Source of the DNA: Zeugodacus cucurbitae
Lineage: Eukaryota; Arthropoda; Insecta; Diptera; Tephritidae
Length of the DNA stretch: 64,000 nucleotides
NCBI RefSeq assembly: GCF_028554725.1
Contig: NC_071668.1
Location: 24,406,501-24,470,500 of the forward strand
Direction of reading: 5' to 3'
The notes beneath the pieces are model-generated. The model was given only the letters and a program-made list of their open reading frames with translations. It was not told the DNA's origin and did no database searches. Both the position numbers and the translations under genes were made by a program. This document shows positions 46,346-57,955 of the stretch, piece by piece (position 1 is the first letter of the stretch; each line of letters starts with the position of its first letter).

Positions 46346-48190
46346 TACCTTGGATATAATGGGGAAGTCGAGATGTTAAATCACACGTCTAAAAAAACAA
46401 CCGTGACACTATATAATTTTTACGTAATTGAACTGACTTTATCCGGCTTGCTGTGCATAGCCTCAAGTTTCTAAGTGGACGAAGTTTTTGTAACGGCACG
46501 AACTATTCTCAAAATTATATTTTTTAATGCTGCCGAGTTGACAATCCATGGGCGGCTATAAATTCGGTTCCGTTCTGGTTATATAGAACCGACTCTTATG
46601 ATGGAAATATTATAATTTTACTTTGCGAAAGGACCTTAACAACTCTTTGTATTAAAAATATTTATATGAACCGTACTATGTTTATATGGCCCTTAAGTTG
46701 ATTTAATTTCATTTCCCGAAGTTGCACAATCTAAAATGTTTTCGAATATGTGCCAAATGGCATAAATTCAGGTGGAAAAAATCATATTTTTAACGCGATT
46801 TACACAAACGAGTCTCTGCTGTTCGCTCGCTGGCACAGGACAGATTTAATTTGGTTGATTTACCGTTGCTGATGATGCTTTTTTTGCAACGTTTTCCTTT
46901 CGGTTTCGCCTGTGATTGCGAAAATTGCAACGAGCAAATGCAAAAGTGCAATAAAGGAATACACAAAGGCATGCATATTTGCATCTGGAGTATGAAGTGA
47001 TATATTTACATGTGTAAATGTGGCTATAAGTTAGCATATTTTATATACATATGTGTGTACGTTTGTGTAAGTGTATGCGATGGTGTGACATAAATAATGC
47101 AACATTGCTGTACATACCACACCGTTGTACGTTGACAATGACAAACGTTGCAACATTATTGTTATTGTTATTGTTGTTGTTGCTGCTTTTGCTGCTGATG
47201 CTTGTAACAACACGCATATAAGTGTCACCATAATTGCTGCCATAAGGATACGGTGATGAATGCGTTTTTACACTCAAATGTTCATGCGCACTAACACACA
47301 CATACGCCTGCGTACAAACACACACTGATATTTATGCGCGTGTGGGAATGTTTTTATAAACGAAATATGACGTTGTTGTCCCGCAACTGGGAACAGGGTG
47401 TGATTTTAGAAAAAACTGTAGCGTATTCAAATTGCAATTTCACTCATAAATAAAATGGAGTATATGGTGGTGTTACTTGTACTTTGAAGGACATTTTTTA
47501 TACTATAGAAGTTCGTTACAATTTTTTGAAATTGTTTTCATCTTAAAAATTATATACAACGAATATATAAAAATTATATCACCAGCCGAAACATTACTCT
47601 AATTACTTCAACATTGGTCACTGTAAGCACTAGGAAAGATTTGAATTTGCACTATCTTGCATCTATGAAGAAAGATTTATACCAAAGACATGCAAAGACT
47701 TCGTTACAGAGTAGTCCGACTTAAGCAGAAATTGAATTTTTCTTCCTTTATATGCGACCTACGAATGTAAGTCTTTGAAGAATCCAAATTTTCGAAGTTA
47801 GCTTCCAAAATGGAAATATTTGATTTAGAGTATCTGAAATTGCCGTATCAAGAACATTATCAAACATACTAAACATCAAAGAATGTTCGGTCCCGAATAT
47901 ATTACATATGTATGCTATCAAGGTTAGGGTTCAGTGTTAGATCTTTGAAAGAAATAAAAATAAATAAATTTCGAAAAATATTGATGAAATTTTTGACGAT
48001 GTAATACATGATTTCTGTATAAATCTTTCAGATAAAACACTTAAATGAAAAAAATATTTATATATATTTAGAAATGCGAAGAAATATGCATATAAACCCA
48101 CAAAATCATATAATATTAATATAACTACTAGATAATATAGCAAATTATCTTTAATTTTGATTACTTAAGTATTGAAGAGGCTAGATTAGT
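46346..48190. other. No supported gene
   Basis: A TTATTG/TTGTTGC trinucleotide tract at 47155-47200 and CACACAYA-type words around 47290-47330 are visible. The remaining sequence is AT-rich. Confidence 0.5.
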
Positions 48191-48199
48191 CTGATAGGC

Positions 48200-48930
48200 C
48201 AGAAAGTCACACATAGACCACTTTTGGTCACGTAGAATGAGGAGTAGTCATCTTTTAGAATACCTGCTGAAGCCCTTGCCCAGACAGTGAAGAACAAGCG
48301 CACAAGAGATGGTCCATTTTTTCTCTGGTACCTTATTCTTGACAGTTCTTGCAGTTTTCGCGAACTTTCAGCTCCATTTTGTAGGCATGCGCTGATACTT
48401 GACTGTGACCAGTAAGCGTGATTTGTACTTTCTTACCAAGTTTCTGTCTAGATCATCATATATGGTTTATCTACATGGATCCCGCTTTCTGATGGCAGTT
48501 TTACACCTTCTCGGCAAACTCGTCCAAACCTCGTTATCCTCGTTGTACTTGTGGTCTGGTACCCAGTAGAAGTGCAGTCTTTTATTTCTGACGACATTCC
48601 TCATCGTTGTCCTACCACAAAAGACGCTTTTGCAGAAAGAGGATATTGCCTGATCGTCGCCTGACTGTCTACGTATATTTTGATTTTAAAGTGACCTTGT
48701 GGTATATTTAAAGATAGCTCAGCGGCTTTCCGCTTGAAATATATTGAATTGATCCGGTAGTTTCAAATACTGCCTTACACTTAACTCTGGAAAATACATT
48801 ATGCTTCTGTTTTCAGCAAAGAGATCAATATATCGCAGGTTTAGTTTTAGTTCAAGAGCCGCCGTTGGGGTGGTTCTTAGTGCTCCCGTCATGCAAAGCG
48901 CAGCAAGCTACTAAATTGAAGAGAACCAGC
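48200..48930 (-). pseudogene. Degraded LOA/I-group non-LTR element, polymerase end and RNase H
   Basis: The minus strand reads LCMTGALRTTPTAALELKLN and YIDLFAENR, matching the CISGALRTTPSQALDA and PIDLFCKQQ segment of the LOA-like ORF2 at about 20155-20230. It then gives HFYWVPDHKYNEDNEVW (RNase H motif) and a WPEY-type end region. Stops and frameshifts are frequent. It is from a different, older family than the copy at 16248. Confidence 0.65.
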
Positions 48931-51610
48931 AATCAATTATATTTAGTGCACTTCAAGTCGGACCAGAATTTTTTAAATACACAATTTTTAAGTTTTTAGA
49001 AGGTCTGTATTGGATCCCTTGTATCACTTTAATTTTCTATAACTAGTATTGACATTCCCAGTTAGTTCTATTACGGAATTTGAAGGTAAATATTGGACTT
49101 CGATTTTGGAGGTTACTTTACAACTCTGTAAAAACTCATTCCCGAATTGTGATTATTTTTTTTAACAATTTCTGCTTGGTTATGTTTTTACTTGGTGGTT
49201 GCTACTCAAATTGTAAGTGCTGCTTCAGATAAATTATTTTTCGGTATTGAGCAACTATTTAACTTTTTTATAGTTACATCAGCTTCCATAGGCAGACACG
49301 GAGATGTCGAGTTAGCTTATTAGCCTTCCAAAGTCCTTCTAATGTGTTCCGCTGGCCTATCATAGAGTATCACTATTTTGGTGCTTCGAATCCGCTATGT
49401 CCACTATTTCGAAGATCACAACTTGTTTAGTCTGAACACATATGTATAGCTTTGCTCCAAAAATCATAATAGATCAATTATGTTTAGTGTTATGTCTATA
49501 ATTGGTTTTAATTGTCGGTTTTGCTAACGAATATTTCAGAAGGCTATCAGTACAATACGCATGTATTACTTTCAAGAATCTCTCCTTTTGTTTTTCAAAT
49601 TGAAACACTGTGCGTCTCACCTATTGACCAAGTGCATGACTTCACAACGGCAACGGAAATACAGACGCCATTAATCGGCCACATTTGTTTAAAGGTTCGC
49701 CTATATGTACCTTGAGATGTACAAACAAAACTATGTCGCACATTTAAGTGCACACACAAGTGAATGCAGAATGCATATTGCAACTGGCAGTTGGCAGTTG
49801 GCAGCTGAATTTTCGCGCTACGAAGCCGCAGCACGCTGCAATTACCACCTCAACTCTGCAGCGCTTCGCATTGCTGTTGCATGCAACAGCAGCGCTCACA
49901 GATTTTTCTACGGTTGAATAATTTAACTTTAACCACAGGTCGCATGAATGGACCATTGCTGTTTTTTGTTGTTTTATTTATATATTTTTTTTATTTTACT
50001 CTGCGTGGACTTAATACTTTTATTTCATTGCGTGTTGTTGTTTTTGCCGCATTTGTTATTGCGCGAAATCAGGATATTTGCAACTTTGGTTTCGCCTTCA
50101 TATTGTGCGTGTAGTATTGCCTTAACAACTATATTTATCGCATACAAAAACGTTCCCAGCAGACAACTAGAAATTTTGTATAGAAATGAAACTATCCCAA
50201 TGATGCTAGCAAAATGACTAGTACGAAAAGGACCATATTTGTAGTAATTAGGACAAGTTTCTTCCTGGTTTTCAAACAAAGATTTGTCCCGTATGATATT
50301 TTTAAATGATACTTTTTCAGATTAAATTGTTCCACAAGATATCATCTTGTTCCGAATCAGGTCTTGTTTTATTTTTAGGATATATCGTCCGTAATAAATT
50401 ACTCAAAATTTATAATACATATATGTATATAGTATATTCCAACTATTTCTAAATCATATACTTCAAATAAGATAAAATATATATCTGTTCCAAAGAGAAG
50501 CTTGTATTAAGCCTCATTTGGAAACTCCTATGGAAAAGCTCTTGTCTCGGCAGATTTCGTTTGTATGCAGAAGGCCCCCTCAAATCGGTTGGGCGACGGT
50601 TGGGTACGGATTGATTTGAAATATTTTTAACTTCAAAGTATATTATGCTAATAATAACATTCCAGTTTATTATATATAAAGTAAAAAACCTTCGGTATAT
50701 ATGTATAGGTATGTTAGGGTAAACCTCACCCAATTTTACAATTTTCTGTATATCAAATCAGACAGTGATCAGGAAAACAGCCCTTCTTTTGTTCATGCGG
50801 TTATCTCACAGAAAGTAGACAGTTAACCGACTAGTGATTGAACTAGTTGTAAACTAGTTTGTAACTACTTGATTTCATTACAGCGTGTCCACTTGCTAGT
50901 GTAAAGAATAACTGCCTTCATATAAAAATTTGCATTTATACACACATATTTACATATATATGGCCAACTTCCGCTCAGTTTGCTGTGTTATTGATGAGGC
51001 TGGCAGCGTTTAAAACCGGCTTGTAGCCATTTAAGTATCCTGATTAATTGTAGTGCAGGATAAAGGGCAACTGCAAAATAAAATACAAAAAAAGCAAAAA
51101 CTCCAGCCACAATTTTTATTGCCATTTGCTTCATCTGATCGCGAAAACTCGATACTTAACAGCTGAGAAATTTATGAAATACTCTCGAACATAATGATGC
51201 TTGTCGTAAATGTTGCTGCTGCTGCTGTTGGGCTGCAAAGTAGCGCCGGCTGTTGCATGCTTCACTGCGTCGCAATCGACTGTCTAAAGTTCATTAATGC
51301 GTTTTGCGCACCAGGAAGCATTTTCAATGCGAACGGATAATGACTTTCAATTGGCATATAAATAAATAAGCGTAAATGAGTAACGGCAAACAAATTCCTG
51401 CAGTTCGATTGGCCGATAAGCCGATAGGCCAGAAATGCCACGACTCGCACAATAGCGATATTTTATAAAATTCACGCATTTAAAGTTAATGAAAATTATT
51501 GCATTAAACGCATTAACAGCTGGCATGTTTGTGCTGTCAGTTTTATTGGAAAATATGCTTAGCACGGAAAATCCGATTACTTTATTATACTTAAGTTCTT
51601 ATGTCTATAT
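48931..51610. other. No supported gene
   Basis: 49770-49900 contains a GGCAGTTGGCAGTTGGCAGC repeat and GCAGC-rich sequence. 51200-51240 has a (GCT)n run. No domain is recognised in any frame. Confidence 0.5.
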
Positions 51611-51645
51611 ACGAGGTGTGTTCAAAAAAATAACGGAAATTTACG
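51611..51645 (+). mobile_element. mariner-type terminal inverted repeat, single end
   Basis: TACGAGGTGTGTTCAAAAAA begins with the TA target and the CGAGGTGTGTTCAAAAA end typical of irritans-type mariners. No transposase or opposite end was found nearby. Confidence 0.5.
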
Positions 51646-52074
51646 TGTTTCGAAAAAAACATATTTATTATTCATCAATTACATTAATTTTGCCGCCTTA
51701 TACTATGCATGCCTGTTGTTTATTGCCTTTCATTGCCGTCAGACCAATACCATAGGGAAGATTGTACTTCGTATGCAATAAAACTTTGGGATAACAACAT
51801 CCTTAGTTATATCTCTAGATATCTCACACATTCAATTATATGTATGTGCAGCAGAAAATCAAGCGGTAGGATAAAAAGTGCTGTACAAATAAATAATGAA
51901 CTGTTCATGTTAAGAACAAAAATCTTTAAAAAATGTCTATCCTAACCAATGAAAATGTCAAACAACATTTATTATTAAAGGTTAATTTAGTAAATTAAAT
52001 TTTTACTAAACATAAAATCAAAATCATTTCCTGGTAAAAACATTTATAAATTGCATGCTGAATTATAATGGGAG

Positions 52075-52330
52075 GGGACAAAAAAATAAGACCACTTCAA
52101 ATAATGTTTCATTATGATTAAAACGAAATGTAAAATTGAGTGCATTTTTTAATATTTAGTTGAATAGCTATTGCTGTTTGGCATTAGGTCCACTATGGAT
52201 ATGTAATACCAAGTTTATGTGGTATTTTTTTTGACAATTATTACTGTTTTTTGTTTTACTTTACGCTTCCAATGTTTTCTTAAACAATTCTCTACAAGTT
52301 TTCTAATAGAATTTGGTGCGCAGATTGGGA
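52075..52330 (-). pseudogene. Possible Tc1-like transposon 3' end
   Basis: The minus strand reads PNSIRKLVENCLRKHWKR, similar in spacing to the last helix of Tc1-like transposases. It is followed about 200 bp later by AAGTGGTCTTATTTTTTTGT, a typical Tc1-type distal sequence. Only this end is visible. Confidence 0.3.
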
Positions 52331-52830
52331 AGATCAGATTAAAATATATATATATTATTATGAAGAAACCAATTTCATGTATGTTTAGGGTCTTTGTCTT
52401 TTTAAAACTTCTACGATAGAGACATATTTTTTATGCAAAAGGGAGCAACATTTCCTAACAAGAGTTTACGGGCGTAAGAAATTGGTCCACTTGTTATTTT
52501 AACTACCACAGATGATCTCACAGTAGAAGAAGACATATTCCTATTCCATGATGCTTTCATTTCCGCGCTAAGAAGTTTTTACAGTATATTTATAATTAAA
52601 TGCTGTCTTTTAGTCTTATTATTTAAAACTAGACATCTAGCAATTGACCGAGCACAAATTCGAACTCCTGTGTCCCCCATAATTGCAACATCTGACTTAA
52701 ATAGTGTTAACAGTGTTGTTGCTTTGGTTATCAATTACGAAATAAAAAAAAACTGTTGGGAGTCAAAATGACTTGCTTGAGAAAGACAAGAATAAATGCT
52801 AAAGACCAGTATTCCTGAGATGTCATAGAT

Positions 52831-52907
52831 TTTTATACTCTCGGATCAAAGTTCCTAAAGAGAGTACTATAGTTTTGTTACATAACGGTTTTTTGTATCA
52901 CCAAGAA
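52831..52907 (+). mobile_element. mini-me element H, left part (split by element I)
   Basis: TTTTATACTCTCGGATCAAA through TTTTTTGTATCACCAAG. It resumes at 54269 with AAAAAAGTTAGATATGGGG. Confidence 0.85.
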
Positions 52908-54268
52908 ACAAGTAAGGAAGGCTATGTTCGTGTGCAACCGAACATTTTATACTTTCGCAATTTACTGAAGAAACTTACAATCATACAAAATTTACCCATA
53001 AATTCGGCATAAAGTTTAATAGAATAACGAATATCGTAATATATACTATGTGAGGGCTGAAGTAATTCTTTCATTTTTTCACCAGCAGGGTACACTATAT
53101 GCAAGACTATACGCTCACTTAATTTTGCTAACATATCTCACATATTAACCAATACATATATGCGGAATAAAGCCTACCTGTTTTTGAAATACCTATAATT
53201 AGGTATATGGGAGCTAGGAGATGTTATGACCCAATTATAAAAATTTTTTTTAACAGAGCACTATTAGAAGAAAACAATTTCCTCTGAATTACATTAAATT
53301 ATCTGATAGATTTACCCAAATAATTTTTTCACAAGTGAAGCCAGAGATGATATGTTCTATTTATGTAAAGTTTTATTCCGCTATCTTCATTGGTTCCTAA
53401 TGTATATATTATAAAGTGAAGGAATAAGATGGAATTCTAAAATGAGTTATATGGAAAGTAGTCGTGGTTGTGAACCGATATCGGCCATTTTTTAACCGTA
53501 TTATCAGCGTGTCAGGAAAATATTATGTACCGTATTTTATTGAAATCTGTCGAGTAGCTCCTGAGATATGGTTTTTGACCCATAAGTGACCCATTTTTCA
53601 TTTTGTAATAAAATCTGAGTGCAGCTTCCTTCTACTATTATTTCTGTGAAATTTAGTGTTTCTGTCGTTTTTCGTTCGTGAGTTAACCCACTTTTAGTAA
53701 TTTTCAACCTAACCTTTGTATGGGAGGTTGGCGTGGTTATTATCCGATTTCAACTATTTTCTTGGTGTGTGGTGGGGTGCATAAGAGAAGTGACTGCAGA
53801 CAGTTTTGTTTATATAGCTTTATTGGTTTGCGAGTTATATATAAATAACCGATTTGTGGGCGAGGCCACGCCCACTTCCCCAAAAAAGTTACACCCAAAT
53901 ATGCCCCTTCCTTGTGCGATCCCTTATTTAAAATTTTTTATAACTTTATTTATGGCTTAGTTATGACACTTTATGTGTTTTTGGTTTTCGCCATTTTGTG
54001 GGCGTAGCAATGGTCCGATTTCGCCCAACCCTCTCACTGCCCCAAGGAACATGTGTTCCAAGTTTCGTTAAGATATCTTAATTTTTATTCAAGTTACAGC
54101 TTGCACAGACGGACAGACGGACAGGCATCCGGATTTCAAATCTACTCGTCACCCTGATCACTTTGGTATAAATGACTTTATCGAACTCATCTAGTTTTAG
54201 GTGTTACAAACAACTGTTATGTGAACAAAACTATTATACTCACGTAGCAACTTTGTTGCGAGAGTATA
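52908..54268 (-). mobile_element. mini-me element I, near full length, nested in element H
   Basis: ACAAGTAAGGAAGGCTATG to TTGTTGCGAGAGTATA. It carries all the GTGGGCGTGG-type boxes, the core and a GGAC-type tract (CAGACGGACAGACGGACAGG). At about 1.36 kb it is slightly longer than the 2751-3964 copy because the right part is better preserved. Confidence 0.85.
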
Positions 54269-55037
54269 ATAAAAAAGTTAGATATGGGGTTATATATATA
54301 TATAAATGATCAGGGTGACGAGTGGAGTTGAAATCCGGATGTCTGTCCGTCCGTTTGTCCGTGCAATAACTTGAGTAAAAATTGAGATATCTTAATGAAA
54401 CTTGGAACACATATGCTTTGGCACCCTGAGGAGGTATTGAAAATAGGCGAAATCAGACCATTGCCACGACCACAAATTGGCGAAAACCGAAAACCTATAA
54501 AGTGTCATAACTAAGCCATAAATAAAGTTATGAAAATAAAATTTGGTACAAAGGATCGCATTAGGGAGGGGGACATTCGCTATATAATATTTTTTTGACA
54601 CCCTGACAACACGGATGGAAAAAAATGGGCGAAATCGGTTCGCAAGCACGCCAACTTCCTATATAACTCAATTCTGAATTCCATCTGATTCTTTCACTTT
54701 CTAATATATACATTAGGAACCAATGAAGATAGCGGAATGAAACTTTACACAAATACTGTACTTGAGCTGTGACATCACTTGTGGAAAAATTGTCAAAACC
54801 GGACAATGACTTTTCAAGGCCCCTGATATCGAACATGAAGAACTCAGTGCCTAAGGGTAGTTTTTGGACCGAATATATAGGTAAATCTCTATGATATTTT
54901 TATGTAATTCAGAGGGAATTTTTAATAGTTTGTCTCTGTACCAAAAATGGTTAAAATCGGGTCATAACTTCCCCTCGGTCATAGAAAAATTGTGAGAGTA
55001 TAAACTGTTCGGTTGCACCCGAACTTTCCTTACTTGT
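54269..55037 (+). mobile_element. mini-me element H, right part
   Basis: Begins with GTTAGATATGGGGTTATATA, the core GATCAGGGTGACGAGTGG and GTCC units. It ends AATTGTGAGAGTATAAAC and GTTCGGTTGCACCCGAAC, CTTACTTGTTT. Confidence 0.85.
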
Positions 55038-57465
55038 TTGAAACTAACTTTGTAGCTACTAGCAGTGTTCCATTTTGAAATCGGGTATTAAACTCGTAAA
55101 ATTCTTGTAGTCTATAGTTTGTGTGTGTTTTAAACAACTCCTTTTTCTACTTTTCCTGTCTTAATATTGAGGTTTTCTAACCTTAATAATTTTAAAAGGT
55201 ATGTTATTTTAAGATTCCAGCACATTCTAAATAACATAAAAATTAAACCGCTGTTGGTACAAACATCTTTGTACGTACAAATAATTCAAATATACTCGTA
55301 CATACAGACAACTTCCTCTATTTAGAACTAAAAGTTTCCATGTCAAATAAAACAAACGGACATGGTACATTTATTCCGTCTTGTTTCGTGTAAAGTTGCC
55401 CATATTGATGACCTATTCATGCCATTAAAAACTTTTTCGACAATTGTAACTTATCTTGCCACACTTTAACTTAATTTGAAAATATGCAAACATCAAACGT
55501 CGCACACACAAGTGCTGCGTCCATAATTTCGGTGCAACGGAGGGGTGGGCGGTTTGGAGAGCGGCGGAGTCTGCAAGAGTATTATGCTAGTGTTTACACA
55601 CGCAAAAAAGTAAAAAAGATGAAGAAGTTCATATACAACAGTCACAACAACTATAAAAATTAAATTGCAACAACAATAACAACAACAACAAAAATGACGA
55701 CAACAACAGTGGCAATGAAAGTGATTTAATACGAGAATGTTTGTTGAAGTGGAAAAGTTTTTGGTTGCCCGTTGCTGCACCAAGCGAATGACTTCTGCTA
55801 CTGCTACTGCTGCCGACTGCCAGCCATTTCACACTGCTAATGATATTGTTTTGTTGGCTTTGTTGCCGTGCTGCTGCTACTCTCACTCTTGCTGTCTGCT
55901 GGCTGGCAACAATAAAAAAGACACACTTCACAGTTAATCTACATTTTGACTGTGTGAAGTGCGCCACACCTTCCGCACAAAAATACTGCTGCATACCAAT
56001 CTCCAACCTACTACTTGCGCCCGAAAGCAGGCAATGCTTCGCCCAAAATACGCTAATATTTGTGTGTGGCACATTACAGCGCTGCACGGCAAGAGCTGCC
56101 AGTTTGTTGTTGCTTCTGTGTGTGTGTGTGTATGCAGTGTTGTTGTTGCTCATTTCATATGTCTGCTTTGTGAGCACTTCATTTTATTATGTTTAACTTT
56201 TGATTTACTCGCTGCTCGCCCGTTTTAGGAGAAATGAACGAGGGAGGTTGGTTGGTATTCGTAGACGGCAAGATACATAATATATAATAGTCAGGAGTAT
56301 AAAGTCGCGTTGGGCTTGTTTGTAGGTCGAGCATACTGTGGCTTGTAATGTTCCGTTATTGTTACTGTTTGTGTTATTGTTGTTGTTGGCGTTGTTCGCC
56401 CCATTGTTGTTCTGCGTTGTGGTTGTTGTCTTTTATGCTGTCAAACTTTGGCACCGAAATAAAGTTAATTTTCGCACTCAAACTCAATTGCCAAAGTTTG
56501 GCCGAGCAGATTTTTAAATCACAACAACAACAACAATAACAAACAAAGCAACAACGCACAAAATAAACCAAAAAAAAGAAAAGCATAACTTAACAAGTTA
56601 GCAATAAACCTTGTTAACTATACAAATACACATGCACATTACGCTCCGTTATCCACAAACGAAAATTGTAAAACCGCCGACCATCTTCCGTAATTTGTTT
56701 ACACAATTTATTTTGCTTTTTCTTCGCAACTGAAACTTTGCGCAATTTTCCATTGACCGCCAACGAAATTATATTCTATTTTCATGCAGTTTTGTTGTTA
56801 TTTGTTTGTATATTTGCTCTGGTTTTTTTTCTTGTCCATATTTTATATCTCCAATATTAACGGCCAAGGTTTCATTATAATTTACTGCACTTCTATTCCA
56901 GTTTTGTTTATGGCCCTGTACTGCCGTCTCGTTTGTCTGATTAAAAACTAAAATTTTAATGCATTTCTAAGCAAGTTGTTGAGAAAATCTTAGAAGTGGG
57001 AAATAATTCGGCATGCGAGCGAAGTATGTGCGTGTGCGTTTGTTGGCATACTCCGAAATGCTCATAGCATACATATGAACTATTCTACAATGAAATAGTG
57101 GACAAATACTCTACTACTCGTTGAGAGTACTTAAGGGAAGAAGCTAAACTTTAATACTTGTTAGAATTCATTATTCAGGTTTTGCTTAAAGTAAGCTTTA
57201 AGGTCCAAAAAACATTCTCATATCGACTGAGCAATGATAAAAAACCGTTTCTCTCGTTTAGCCGCTCAAGTGTCGAAGCTTTCGGGTTAACATTTTTCAA
57301 TACGGGTTTCTATGGGTATTCATAGCCATACACCATTTTTCATTATCTCAAAGTGTGATCGATTTCGAGATTCCCTGCTTTTTTTAAGAAAAAAAAAAAA
57401 ACACATACACAAAATTCAAATTCAATGGGCAATATTTATTATCATTCGAAAGAACATTCTTGACA
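55038..57465. other. Simple-sequence-rich stretch, no supported gene
   Basis: 55655-55700 is CAACAA-rich. 55790-55910 is rich in CTGCTA/TGCTGC. 56350-56420 is GTT/TGT-rich and 56515-56545 is CAACAA-rich. These runs open long frames on both strands (for example up to 182 codons on the minus strand at 55629-56177), but the products are low-complexity and lack domains. Confidence 0.55.
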
Positions 57466-57955
57466 TTTATTTTTTAAAGATTATCTCTTTCAAATGTTGG
57501 CCGCTGCTATGTCTCAAATGGTCCATCCGTTGAGTCAAATTTTCGATTTCGACTGGTAACTGTCGAATGTCACGCCTGATGTCTTGCTCCAAGGCCTAAA
57601 ACGAAGCGGGATTGTCCTCATAGACTTCAGATCGACCGTCCCGTGAACGTAAAATTATCTGCTCACCAAAATGTTCTCCCAATACATTCACAATCACAAG
57701 CTTAAATTTCAGGCAACAAACAGACGGACCGATGATGTCACCGGCCCACAAACCACACCAAACTGTTGTTTTTTCTGGAGAATTGCAGCTCTTGAATATC
57801 TTTGGGTTGCTCTTCGTACCAAATGCGGTAATTGTGGTTGTTAACATACCCATTGAGCCAGAAATGGGCCTCATGACAGAACCAAATTGCCAAAACACAG
57901 ATAAGATCACGTATATTGAAAAAAGTACCTCTACTTGCCATCTTTCAGGTCCAGA
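57466..57955 (-). pseudogene. Internally deleted Tc1/mariner-superfamily transposase
   Basis: The minus strand reads IRDLICVLAIWFCHEAHFWLNGYV, carrying the EAHFWLNGY block whose usual preceding Asp is not retained here. It continues RIWYEEQPKDIQELQFS, TTVWCGLWAGDIIGP, then jumps to LGEHFGEQII, and again to EVYEDNPASF. It ends RMDHLRHSSGQHLKEIIF. Two internal gaps remove the DDE centre. The family is the same as at 13713-14130. Confidence 0.75.

Noticed and set aside
55629..56177. 182-codon minus-strand frame
   Set aside because: Driven by triplet repeats, with an overlapping frame of similar length on the other strand. Low complexity and no motifs.
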